DNA of 64,000 nucleotides from Bacteroidota bacterium. Lineage in GTDB: Bacteria > Bacteroidota > Bacteroidia > Chitinophagales > Saprospiraceae. A program made the translations under genes and the position numbers. The notes beneath the pieces are model-generated. The model made no database searches. It was not told the origin of the DNA and saw only the letters and a list, made by a program, of their open reading frames with translations. The stretch is taken from assembly GCA_024743405.1 (NCBI GenBank), contig JANSWP010000018.1:24212-88211 (forward strand). The letters run 5' to 3'. Shown here in pieces: positions 35,028 to 45,500 of this stretch (within the stretch, counting starts at the first letter, position 1; the number at the start of each line of letters is the position of its first letter).

Positions 35028-36458
35028 ATGACTGCCACCTTAAATATACCTGTCGAAACAAATACCGCCGAAGTCGAGCGGATTTTCAATTTGCAAAAAG
35101 CAAATCAATTCAAAGTTGCCAATACAACGGCACGAGAGCGAATTGCCAAATTAGATAAACTCCATAAAGCTGTTTTAAAATACCGTCCTGAGATAAAAGA
35201 TGCTTTGTATAAAGATTTCCGGAAGCATCCGAGTGAAGTGGATTTAACGGAAGTTTATCCGGTTACTTCTGAAATCAAACATGCAAAAAAAGATATTCGA
35301 CGATGGATGCGGAATCATAAAGTCGCAACTCCATTGGCTTTGATGGGTTCAAGTTCCTATATAAAATATGAACCGAAAGGGGTGGTTCTGATTATTGCGC
35401 CATGGAATTTTCCACTGAATTTGACCTTTGGTCCATTGGTTTGTGCCATCGCAGCGGGTAATACAGTAATGATAAAACCATCTGAACAAACGCCACATAT
35501 TTCAAACTTGATGGCGAAAATGATCAGTGAGATTTTCAATGAAAATGAGATCGCTATGGTACAAGGTGGTGTACCTACTTCAACTGCTTTATTGAATTTA
35601 CCTTTCAATCATATTTTCTTTACAGGCGCACCTTCTATTGGAAAGATAGTCATGGCGGCGGCGGCGAAACATTTGACATCGGTAACGCTAGAATTGGGCG
35701 GTAAATCGCCCACAATCATCGATGAATCTGCCAATATTGATATGGCTGCTCGAAGAATTGCCTGGGGAAAATTCATCAATAACGGTCAAATATGTATTGC
35801 ACCAGATTATATTTTCGTACACGAAAATAAGAAACAAGCCTTTATCGATAAAGTCCGAAGTTATCTAGAAACCTTCTTTTCGGAAGACCCCTCTAAAACG
35901 ACTTCTTATGCCCGGATGGTCAATAATCGGCACTACCAAAGAGTGAAAGGTTATTTTGAAGATGCATTAGATAAAGGAGCAAACATTGAGGCTGGAGGTA
36001 AATTCGATGGCAACCAAGATTATATTTCGCCGACAGTCGTAACCAATGTTTCAAAGAATTCGACTTTGATGACAGAAGAGATTTTTGGCCCCGTATTGCC
36101 GGTTTATGGTTTTACCAAAATTGATGAGGTTATTGACGAAATCAATTCCCGAGAAAAACCTTTAGCACTATACATTTACAGTAGTAAGAAGAAAAATATC
36201 AATCATATTCTGGATAATACCCGTGCGGGAGGGTCTTGTATTAATCACAATGCTGTTCATTTTTTTAATACGAACCTACCCTTTGGTGGATCCAATAATA
36301 GCGGAATAGGTAAAGGACATGGCTGGTATGGCTTCGAAGCCTTTTCTAATGCGAGAGGGGTTTTTACCCAACATATTCCGAATGCTTTAGAAATGTTGAT
36401 GCCGCCTTATAATGACTTTAAGCAAAAACTGATTGATTTTACAATAAAGTATTTCTGA
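35028..36458 (+). CDS. Aldehyde dehydrogenase, ALDH3 (fatty aldehyde) type
   Basis: NAD(P)-dependent oxidation of an aldehyde to an acid. The 476-residue protein has the ALDH3-like layout with a short N-terminus: IIAPWNFPLNL, the NAD loop FTGAPSIGKIV, the general base Glu in LELGGKSP, and the nucleophile Cys in NNGQICIAPDY (about residue 252), then EEIFGPVLPV and NLPFGGSNNSGIG. In animals the ALDH3A2 enzyme removes the fatty aldehyde released from sphingosine-1-phosphate. The place of this gene between acyl-CoA ligase and a DEGS-like desaturase fits such a role, but a general detoxification role is equally possible. Confidence 0.9.
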   Translation: MTATLNIPVETNTAEVERIFNLQKANQFKVANTTARERIAKLDKLHKAVLKYRPEIKDALYKDFRKHPSEVDLTEVYPVTSEIKHAKKDIRRWMRNHKVATPLALMGSSSYIKYEPKGVVLIIAPWNFPLNLTFGPLVCAIAAGNTVMIKPSEQTPHISNLMAKMISEIFNENEIAMVQGGVPTSTALLNLPFNHIFFTGAPSIGKIVMAAAAKHLTSVTLELGGKSPTIIDESANIDMAARRIAWGKFINNGQICIAPDYIFVHENKKQAFIDKVRSYLETFFSEDPSKTTSYARMVNNRHYQRVKGYFEDALDKGANIEAGGKFDGNQDYISPTVVTNVSKNSTLMTEEIFGPVLPVYGFTKIDEVIDEINSREKPLALYIYSSKKKNINHILDNTRAGGSCINHNAVHFFNTNLPFGGSNNSGIGKGHGWYGFEAFSNARGVFTQHIPNALEMLMPPYNDFKQKLIDFTIKYF

Positions 36459-36762
36459 TTTTTGATCACTATGTTCTAATTGATTTTTCTCTGTGAAAAT
36501 GGATTTAGTAACGGCTAAAAAATAAGTCCGCCAATTTGGAATAGTAGATTTTGGATTTTAGTAAGGCAAAAAAGTATTTTTAACGCCACAAAAGTTCAAA
36601 AAAATACATAGGCAAATGTCGGAGTTATTCTTTAGGCCTTACTTAATTCGTAGCGAATATTAATCAGCCTCTTCTTTGGATTTCAAGAAATTAGGTTGAC
36701 ATTTGCACCCTCAATGGGACAAAACAAAGCCAATTTTGCAAATCAAACTAAAAATCTAAGCC
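36459..36762. other. Intergenic region before the desaturase gene
   Basis: About half of these 304 bp is palindromic copy C (36507-36643). No gene was found. The remaining 120 bp contain the leader of the desaturase gene; TTGACATTTGC near 36694 may belong to its promoter but does not match TAnnTTTG. Confidence 0.4.
36507..36643. repeat. Imperfect palindromic intergenic element (copy C)
   Basis: The left end AGTAACGGCTAAAAAATAAG is inverted at the right end as AGTAAGGCCTAAAGAATAAC; pairing goes on for about 33 bases. The core includes AGTATTTTTAACG, as in copies A and B. Left ends of B, C and D align base for base in AGTAACG and AAARAATAAG. Confidence 0.75.
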
Positions 36763-37710
36763 ATGTCAGATATCAAGACAGCTCCTAATAACGATTTTTA
36801 CTGGGTAGACGATAGAGAGCCACACTTTCAAAGAAGAAAAGAAATTTTAGCAAAACATCCAGAGGTTAAAAAACTTTTCGGGAGTGATATAAATTTGGCT
36901 TATGCGACTATTTTTCTCGTAGTTGTACAGTTGACGATTGCTCTTTTTATAGGTCAATTGTCTTGGTTTCCATTTATTTTAGTGACCTATTTTGTTGGGG
37001 CTACTATTGCGCATGCTTTGTTCTTAGCTATCCATGAAATCACTCATGATTTAGCGTTCAAAAGCAAAGTCAACAATAATCGTCTCGCACTTTTTGCCAA
37101 TATTCCCATTATAGTTCCCTATGCGATCTCCTTTAAAATTTACCATGGCATGCACCATTGGGATCAAGGAAAAGATGGTGTAGATGCAGATATCCCAACA
37201 GAAGTGGAGGCAAAATTTTTCAAAGGCTTTTTTGGTAAGTTAATTTGGTTTTTGCATCAAATCGTTTTTTATGCCGTGCGTCCAGTATTTGTAAAATCTA
37301 TAAAAGTCACCAAGTGGCAAGTTTATAATATTATCTTTCAAATCATTGCCATTTCTATTTTTATATATTTTGCCGGATGGAGTGGTCTGATATTTTTAGC
37401 CCTTTCCTTAATTTTTGCGGGTGGATTGCATCCTACTTCTGGGCATTTTATTTCTGAACATTATGTATTCCATGAAGGGCAGGAAACTTATTCCTATTAT
37501 GGCCCACTCAATAAAATCACTTTCAATGTGGGATATCACAATGAGCACCACGATTTTCCGACCATACCAGGTAGTCGCTTACCTAAATTAAAAAAAATGG
37601 CTCCGGAGTTTTATGATAATCTCCATTCTTACGATTCTTGGCTAAAGGTGATTTTCGGGTTTTTATTTCGCAAGGATGTGACGCTTTATTCACGAACCAA
37701 AAGGAAGTAA
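36763..37710 (+). CDS. Sphingolipid delta-4 desaturase-like protein (DEGS type)
   Basis: The 315-residue membrane protein has the full DEGS order: an N-terminal lipid-desaturase segment (residues 11-40: FYWVDDREPHFQRRKEIL), membrane helices, the His boxes HEITH (91-95), HGMHH (128-132) and HNEHH (260-264), the segments DGVDADIPTEVE, HPTSGHFISEHYVF and ETYSYYGPLN, and an SRTKRK tail. From memory, human DEGS1 shows the same stretches almost word for word (HPISGHFIAEHY, ETYSYYGPLN, FNVGYHNEHHDFP). DEGS enzymes add the 4,5-trans double bond (or a C4 hydroxyl) to dihydroceramide. The exact bacterial substrate, ceramide or sulfonolipid, is inferred. Confidence 0.9.
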   Translation: MSDIKTAPNNDFYWVDDREPHFQRRKEILAKHPEVKKLFGSDINLAYATIFLVVVQLTIALFIGQLSWFPFILVTYFVGATIAHALFLAIHEITHDLAFKSKVNNNRLALFANIPIIVPYAISFKIYHGMHHWDQGKDGVDADIPTEVEAKFFKGFFGKLIWFLHQIVFYAVRPVFVKSIKVTKWQVYNIIFQIIAISIFIYFAGWSGLIFLALSLIFAGGLHPTSGHFISEHYVFHEGQETYSYYGPLNKITFNVGYHNEHHDFPTIPGSRLPKLKKMAPEFYDNLHSYDSWLKVIFGFLFRKDVTLYSRTKRK

Positions 37711-37757
37711 ACTATATTGACTAATAAGTTTGGTATCGCTCGACTTTGTCGAATTAT

Positions 37758-39236
37758 ATGAAAAATCAATTTCTATCTCCTCATTTCCGGATTTTCGGCT
37801 ACTTAGTTTGGACGATTCTGCTTTTGTTTTCTATCCTCTTTTACAAAGAAAGAGTACTTTTTTTGGATGCCGGATTTCAGGTTTTCAAAATGGTAAATGA
37901 AGGTATTCCACAGGTTTATCATTACCGCTTTTCAACCCTATTCATTCAAATACTCCCCTACGCGGCTTTTCTTTTAGGTGCTTCCATTAAGTGGATTATG
38001 ATTCTGTACTCTGCTTCTTATGTTCTCTTTTTCGGAGCAATTTATCACTTGATTGTCAAATGGTTACGGAATGATTATTTAGGCTGGGCGCTGATATTTT
38101 TATTTACACTTTTGACCTTGGATAACTTCTATTTTATTCAAAGTGAATACTATCTGGCACTCGCTTTATTATTGTTAAATTTTGGAATTGTAAATCGATT
38201 CCCTAATCTAAATAGGCGATGGATATTTCCTCTTTTCCTGCCATTATTATTGACCATTGTTTTTTCGCACAAGCTCACCATCATTCCATTTACCTTTTTA
38301 TGGATCTTCTTTTGGTTACACCATAAGCAGCTTCGACACAAGCGATACTATGCATTTTTTGGACTTTTCCTTGGACTATCTGTATTCAAATCCTATTTCT
38401 TTACCAATTGGTATGAAGCCTCCAAAGGCAAGGTTTTCTCAGATAACTTGAACCGATTTTTCCCAAATTATTTTGATATCCCTGCCAATGAGCTCTTTTT
38501 AGAAAGGGTATTGGAACATTATTACTTTTTCCCAATTTTATTGATTGGGTTGAGTGTTTTCTATTTGAAAAAAATCTATGATAGTTCCGAAAAAGAATCA
38601 GTGCTCATCAATCTTATAAAACTCCTGTTAATCTGGGCATTTTGCATTGGTCAAGTCTTGATTTATGCGATTGCCGACCCTGACTCTCCCTATCGGTTTT
38701 ATGCAGAATTAAATTATTTGCCTATTCTGATTTTTCTCGCTGTTCCATTAGTTTTTGATGTATTACCTCACTCCCCCCTAGCCCCTCTAGCCCCTAAAGG
38801 GGAATCTGTCCACGTGCCAAAAATGCGGCATACTATATTAATTGGGGTAGTCCTCATCATTGCTTTTCGACTTTTCATCATAGCAGATAATCATAACACC
38901 TACGAAAAACGAATCTCTTGGATGGAAAATCAATTAAGCAACTGTGATAAACTGAATACAAATCGGCTTTTAATAAAACAAAAAGAGGTGCCCATGGATA
39001 TCATTATTCAAGATTGGGGCGTACCCTACAATACCTTATTGTTATCCACTCTAGAAAGTCCAGATAGTGCAAAAACAATCTTCATTCATGAAAATTTCGA
39101 GGGCTATAAACGAAAAGACTTATTGGAAAAAGATGATTATTTTTTGACTCGATTTCACAATCAAGCCTTGCAAGTGGACAGCATGAATTTGGATTATTTT
39201 CGGTTGGGGAAGGAATCCTATCATATAATAGAATAA
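37758..39236 (+). CDS. Polytopic membrane protein, GT-C-like, function unknown
   Basis: The 492-residue protein has about ten hydrophobic helices (residues 13-370), with aromatic-rich stretches, and a soluble C-terminal part (about 380-492). The layout resembles GT-C-type glycosyltransferases or their bacterial cousins, but I see no sure catalytic motif (a DAGF at residues 33-36 after the first helix is the best candidate). I choose the ATG at 37758; a TTG four codons earlier is the only alternative. Residues around 339-352 (PHSPLAPLAPKGES) are a low-complexity insert encoded by a palindromic CCCCT/AGGGG repeat. It is 47 bp downstream of the desaturase. Confidence 0.75.
   Translation: MKNQFLSPHFRIFGYLVWTILLLFSILFYKERVLFLDAGFQVFKMVNEGIPQVYHYRFSTLFIQILPYAAFLLGASIKWIMILYSASYVLFFGAIYHLIVKWLRNDYLGWALIFLFTLLTLDNFYFIQSEYYLALALLLLNFGIVNRFPNLNRRWIFPLFLPLLLTIVFSHKLTIIPFTFLWIFFWLHHKQLRHKRYYAFFGLFLGLSVFKSYFFTNWYEASKGKVFSDNLNRFFPNYFDIPANELFLERVLEHYYFFPILLIGLSVFYLKKIYDSSEKESVLINLIKLLLIWAFCIGQVLIYAIADPDSPYRFYAELNYLPILIFLAVPLVFDVLPHSPLAPLAPKGESVHVPKMRHTILIGVVLIIAFRLFIIADNHNTYEKRISWMENQLSNCDKLNTNRLLIKQKEVPMDIIIQDWGVPYNTLLLSTLESPDSAKTIFIHENFEGYKRKDLLEKDDYFLTRFHNQALQVDSMNLDYFRLGKESYHIIE
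38768..38813 (+). repeat. Palindromic GC-rich repeat inserted in frame in a coding sequence
   Basis: The stretch contains CCCCCTAGCCCCTCTAGCCC and then CCCCTAAAGGGG. It is GC-rich against an AT-rich gene, contains an inverted repeat, and encodes the hydrophilic loop PHSPLAPLAPKGES between two membrane helices. Such CCCCT/AGGGG repeats are common between genes in Bacteroidota; here one has apparently landed inside a gene without breaking the frame. Confidence 0.6.
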
Positions 39237-39298
39237 ATAAAAAGCCCCTCCCGAACTCAATCAAAAGGGGTAATATTTACCTTATTAATCAATCTGAT

Positions 39299-39412
39299 TT
39301 AATTCTTCATAAACCGCTTCGACACCAACTCACGCCCATCCGAAACCTGAACCAAATATGCCCCACTCGCCAAATTTTCATTCTCTACCGTACACTTATA
39401 AAATCCACGCGC
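39299..39412 (-). pseudogene. Remnant of a T9SS type A sorting tail
   Basis: On the minus strand a 37-codon frame, bounded upstream by a stop, reads FYKCTVENENLASGAYLVQV and then SDGRELVSKRFMKN before TAA. This is the typical last part of a T9SS type A sorting domain (xLxxGxYxVxVxxGxxxxxKxFxK). Nothing else of a gene remains. It lies just downstream of the giant gene's stop (39505), so it is either the tail of a lost neighbour or an old end of the giant gene. Confidence 0.75.
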
Positions 39413-39504
39413 CTACGGCGAGAAAATTTTATACCCCACTCGCTCAGTAATAAGCGGAGTCTCTCAAAGAGGACTCGGCGGTATTTGTTGCAAATTGTTA
39501 TATG

Positions 39505-42500
39505 CTACCGCCTTATCTGCACATACCCACTCACCTTCCGACCTTCATCATCTTCAAAAAGATAGAAATAAGTACCATCAGGTAAATCTTTTCCAAAGGC
39601 AGTTCCTTCCCAATCATTTTGATAGTCTTCTGATCGATAGACTTCATTACCCCATCGGTTAAAGACCAATAATTTATTGTGCCCATGCATTCTTTCAATG
39701 CCTTGAATAGTGAACGTTTCGTTGATACCATCCCCATTTGGCGAAAATCCAGAGAAGATGACATACTTCTCACAATCGACTGTAATATAGACAGTTGCAG
39801 TATCACATCCACTAGAATTACATATCATATAAGTGAAGAAATCTGCTTCTTCGGGTTCACAATAATTATTATCTGGTGTATAAGAAATCGTACCATCCAA
39901 GTTGATTAATACAATTCCATATGAAGGAGGATCAACTATAGTAATGCTAGTCATATCGCCATTCAACGTATCATTCTCCATGACTTTTATCACAACGGGT
40001 TGATCCTTGAAAGTGTCATCGATATCATCTACCGCAATCGGTAAATCTGAAGGCGACGATTCAATCACCTGTACCGTCAAATAAGTGGTATCACAGAACC
40101 CAAGATCATCGCAAATAACAATACAAAGTACTTCCGTTCCAATATCTATTCCTTCTAGAATGACACAATTAGGTAATTGTAGATCTGCCAAAATATACTC
40201 TCCAGAATTATCCTCACAAATATTTTCTATAGTGACTATCGTGCCTGGCAACCAACTCACATCAAAACAAATGGTATCCATTGTATTCACAAATAATGGC
40301 GCTTCCATATATTCTACTTCACCGCATTGGACATTGACATTGATGGTATCTGCACATCCTAAATTCAAATTAGAGAATATTAATTCATGCTCTCCAGGAG
40401 TTAGAAGAACTGCCGTTCCCATAGGGTTCAATTGTGAGTTTAATTCTAAAATTGCGATAGCACCTGTCGGCTGGTGGGTTATTGTTATATCTCCATAATT
40501 GTTCCATCCATTTCCTCCAGAAATCATTAACGTTGAAACATCCAAGATCCAATTTCCAGCAGGATCCCATGAATTCATGGCAACAACCATGTTTTCAATA
40601 TTTTGGAATTGACCGTTATAAGCCGTTCCATTAAGCATCCATTGGTTCAAGAAATAAGGTCCATCGATTCCATTTCCAAATACATTCGAATAATCATAAG
40701 TATAGGTGGAATCGAAATCGCAACCTTTGATATCACCCACAAATGGCTGACCATTGTCTGTTATAATCCATTCACCCATTTCTGTAAAAGTAATCGGCAC
40801 ACATAACTCGGCTCCGTCACAATAAGGTACATTAATACTAGTCGTGTCAGTCAAAAATAATTCATCACAACCACTGGTTATACAATCATCTTCGATCTCA
40901 ACCTCTACCTTAACTTGACACCCAACCGCATCAACTACTGTTACAGCATACATACCTTCTAAAAGATTTGTTCGGATATCCAAATCAGTTGAGTTTGGTA
41001 AGTCAGCCCATAAATATTCATAAGGTTCGGTACCTCCTGTAACTTCTAATTTGATTATTCCTCCTTCATCGCAAGTGATTGGCGTAACCAAAACACCCAT
41101 ATTCAACATCTCTGGTTCAACAACTTCAAACATGGCTTCACCTGCCATACAGCCATTTCCATCAAAAACAATTATGGAATAATAGCCCGCACTTAAATCA
41201 CCATTTTGGAATAATACACCAAATTCATTTTTGATTTCAATTGTTGAAGGTTGTACAAAATTCGGATCATAGTTTACATCATAAATGACCTCTCCGTCAG
41301 CACTTCCCATACAACTAATTGGAATAACATCCGTACTCAAAACAACTTCACCTGGAGGTACATTATCACCCAATGCAAATTGTAGTATAGTGATACAATC
41401 CGTATCAACATCTGTAATCGTCACTGAGTAGGCACCGCCTACTAAATCGTTTCGCGTATTGCCTACTCCCCATGAGTAAGCGTAGTTACCGCTACCGCCC
41501 ATTACATTAATTTCTGCCGAACCATTGGCTTCGCCACAACTCGGTTCAGCAATAATATTCACGGTCGCACTAAGTAGGCTATTTTGTAAAATTTCAACTT
41601 CTAATAGACTGAAACAACCATTGGCATTATCATAGAATACAACCGTGTAGATACCTGCCGCAAGGTCATCTCGAGTTGCACCAGCAGCACCATCACTCCA
41701 TGAATAATCTAAATTTGGTGGATCAAGTGTAGCCGTTCCATTGGCTTCACCACAATCCGCCGCAGTTTGATCAATCACCTGAGCTTGTGGTCCATCTGCA
41801 TTTTCGATGATCAAATTCAAGACAGTGAAACAGTCCGGATTGACTGCTTGAGCAATCGTCACGAAATATTCGCCTGCCTCCAGGTCATTAGCTTGATTCG
41901 TTAAACTAACCAATGGATTCCACGTAAATGTATAATTCGCAAGATCGCCCACCATTTCAATAGTCGCGCTTCCATTCTCATTTCCACAAGTAGCATCCAT
42001 AGTAATGAAGTTAGCGACTACAGGTTCATCACAACCTGAGGCAATACAGTCATCTTTAATTTCAATATTTTCAACTACGATATCACAGCCATTTGCATCA
42101 ATAATTGTAACAGAATAGAAACCAGCCTCTAAATGTATTCTATTTTGAGGTTCATTTGGTACATTCAAATCTCCCCAATTGAATGTATAATCTGGAGTTC
42201 CCCCTGAAATATTTAATGTAATGACCCCACCTAAATTACAATCCTTGTTGGATTTAATCACCTCTACTTGAATAGGCTCAGGTTCTAGAACTTCAAAACA
42301 ATCTTGTCCTCCAATACATCCATTCGCGTCATAGACAATCACACAATAACTTCCGACTCCAAGAGTTCCATCAATCACCACATTTCCGTTTTCATCTTGA
42401 ATTTCAATTGTTTCTGGAGTAGCAAATCCCGGATCTAAAATTATACCGTAAGGCGCACTTGCATTGGTTGCTCCTATACAGGTTACTTTAGTATCTTTAA

Positions 42501-45500
42501 CAATAACCGTCGCACCAATAATTTTTTCGGTTAATGTAAATGATTGGATAGCCTGACATCCTGTTTGATTATCAATAATAGTGACTTCATAAACACCACC
42601 AACCAAATCATTTCGAGAGGCTCCTATGCCACCATCATTCCAATTAACAGCATAATCACCTGAACCATTTGAAATTAAAATGTTAACTGAACCATTTGAT
42701 GCACCACAATCTGGAAGTTTGGTAATCTCTACTTGTGTAGAAAGTGAACTATTTTGACCAATTTCTACCGTTAATATTTCGATACAATCCGTAATTGGGT
42801 CAGTAACCGTTACGAAATAAGTTCCACTCGTTAAGTCATCTCTAGAATCTCCAACAACCCCATCTTCCCATAGATAGAAATAACTAACAGGTGTTAATAA
42901 AGCAGATCCGTTTGCCGCCGTACAGGTGGCAGCACTTACAGAGGAAACCATAGCTTGTGGACCGTTTTGGTTACCAATAACAATAAATGTTTCAATGAAA
43001 CACGTCGAGTCATTTTGATTAGCGATAGTTACTCCATAAGTTCCTGCTGCCAGCCCTATGGCGGTGTTTGTGCTGTTCAGAGCATTGCTCCAAGTGTATG
43101 TGTAAGTATTAGAATTCCCTGTTAATTCGATGATCGCCGAACCGTTATTTTCGCCACAAGTCGCATCGATTGTGGTAATATTTGTGATTACGGGTTCAAT
43201 ACAAGCGACACAATCATCTCCAATCTCAATTTGCGTAATTGTCTGACAACTTGGGTCTGATACCCATGAAACAGTTACTTCATATATGCCACTCGACAAG
43301 CCAGTCGATACATTCGTCGTACTCACATTATTTGTCCATGTAAATGTGTAGTCATTCACACTGCCTTCAACCTCAATACTTGCCGTACCATCTGCATTAC
43401 CGCAGGTAGCATCTGTTATAGTTGTATTTAAAATGACTGGTTCGATACAGCCTATTATACAGTCATCTACAATTTCGATATTCGAAATAATGACTTCACA
43501 ACCATTTTCATCGGTAATGGTAACATCGTAAATACCTTCATCCAATTTATTCCTATTGTCGGTGGTAGCCCCATCATTCCAATTGTAAGTATAATTTCCA
43601 GATCCACCATTGACCTCTAAATTGATTTGACCGCCATTCGTACAATCTTTATCAATTGTACTAACTACTACCTGAATTTCAGAAGGCTCGATTACTTCAA
43701 AACATTCAGTTGCAGCTAAACAACCATTACCGTCCAATATATTGATACAGTATATTCCAGCTTTTAGATGACCATTTTGAACAGCATTGTTTTGAGCGTC
43801 TAAAATCTCAACAGAAGCTGGTTGAATAAATCCATTTTCATAATTTATATCAAAAATTACTTCTCCATCGGTCGCACCTGCACAGGTCAATTCGAGGTCA
43901 TCTACCAAAATAGTTGCCCCAATCACTTCATCAGAAAGGGTAAATTGAGTCGTCGTCTCGCAACCTGAAATATTATCAGTTATAGTAACGGTGTAAATAC
44001 CTGCGATAAGGTTATTTTGTGTATTTCCTACACCTCCATTACTCCATTCGTAATTATAATTTCCATTGCCATTTTGAACCAAAATACTCACGGAACCATC
44101 TGCATTTCCACAAGTCGGTTGAGCTAAAATCTGCGCCCCTGCTTCTAAATCACTGGACTCCTCAACCACAACTTCAATGACATTCACACAACCCGTAGAG
44201 GAGTCGGTGGCGGTCACGGAATACGTTCCTGCTGAAAGATTCGAACGAGAAGCACCCGTGCCGCCATCACTCCATTGATAACTATACGTGTTTGGTGATA
44301 GTGAAGCGCTACCGTCGGCAGCATTGCAATTTGCAGGTGTGGCATCTGTGATTGTCATTTGCGGCCCATCAGTATCACCAATGAAGATGGATGTTTCAAT
44401 GAAACAAGTTGAGTCGCTTTGCTGTGTAATCGTGATACCATATGTACCTGCCAATAAGTTTGTGGCGATATTTTCATCGCTAATTCCGTTTTGCCATAAG
44501 AAAGAGAAATCACCTAGATTTCCAACCATTTGAATGATCGCAGTGCCATCGGATTCACCACAATTCGCATCATTAATAATAATGTTTGAAATAACTGGCT
44601 CATCACATTGAGTCGTACAATCTTCGCTAATTTCAATGGTCAAAATAGTGTTGCATGTCGGATCAAGTGGTTGCGAAATAGTCACCGAATAAGTGCCTGC
44701 TGCAAGGTTTTGAGCCGAATTAATCGTGCTCACTCCCCCACTCCATGTCCATACATAATCAATCCAATTCCCTTCCACTTCGATGGTCGCTGCACCATCG
44801 GAAATAGCGCAAGTCGCATCAGAAGTTTGAATTTCTGTTACAATTGGCGCACTACATCCGGTAGTACAATCGTCTTCAATCTCAACTGTTACGATGGTTT
44901 GACAAGTTGGATCATTTGCCCAAGAAATCGTTACTGTGTAAGTACCTTTTTCGAGGTCATTTCGAGTCGCACCTGTGCCGCCATCATTCCATTCGACATT
45001 GAAATCTGTCAAATTACCTTGGATTTCGATTGTTGCTGAACCGTCCGAATTTCCACAAGTGGCATCATTCGTTAAGATATTTAAGACCACCGGTTCATCA
45101 CAACCTCCAGTCTGACAATCGTCTTCAATGGTGATATTGGACAATACTTTTTGACAACCATTTTCATCAGTAACCGTCACTGAATAAGTGCCAATTGCTA
45201 AGTCAATTCGATCCTCATTGGTATCGCCATCTGACCATTCGAATGTGTAATTAGGAGTGCCACCATTGATGGTTAAATCAATTTGACCACCCACATTACA
45301 ATTAGCGTTTTGTGAGTTCACACTCGCTATTAATGATTGAGGCTCCGTTACCTCAAAACATCCTTCGCCTGCCACACAACCATTTGCGTCTGTGACTACG
45401 ATGCAATAACTTCCCACTCCGAGATTGCCATTTTGAACAGAATTTCCGTTCGTGTTTTTTATCTCAATAGAAGCTGGTTCGGCAAAATTCGGATCAAGAG

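Noticed and set aside
39244..39272. Possible bidirectional terminator between the GT-C-like gene and the giant gene
   Set aside because: CCCCT and AGGGG are 16-17 bases apart with only five pairs and no T run on either side; too weak to call.
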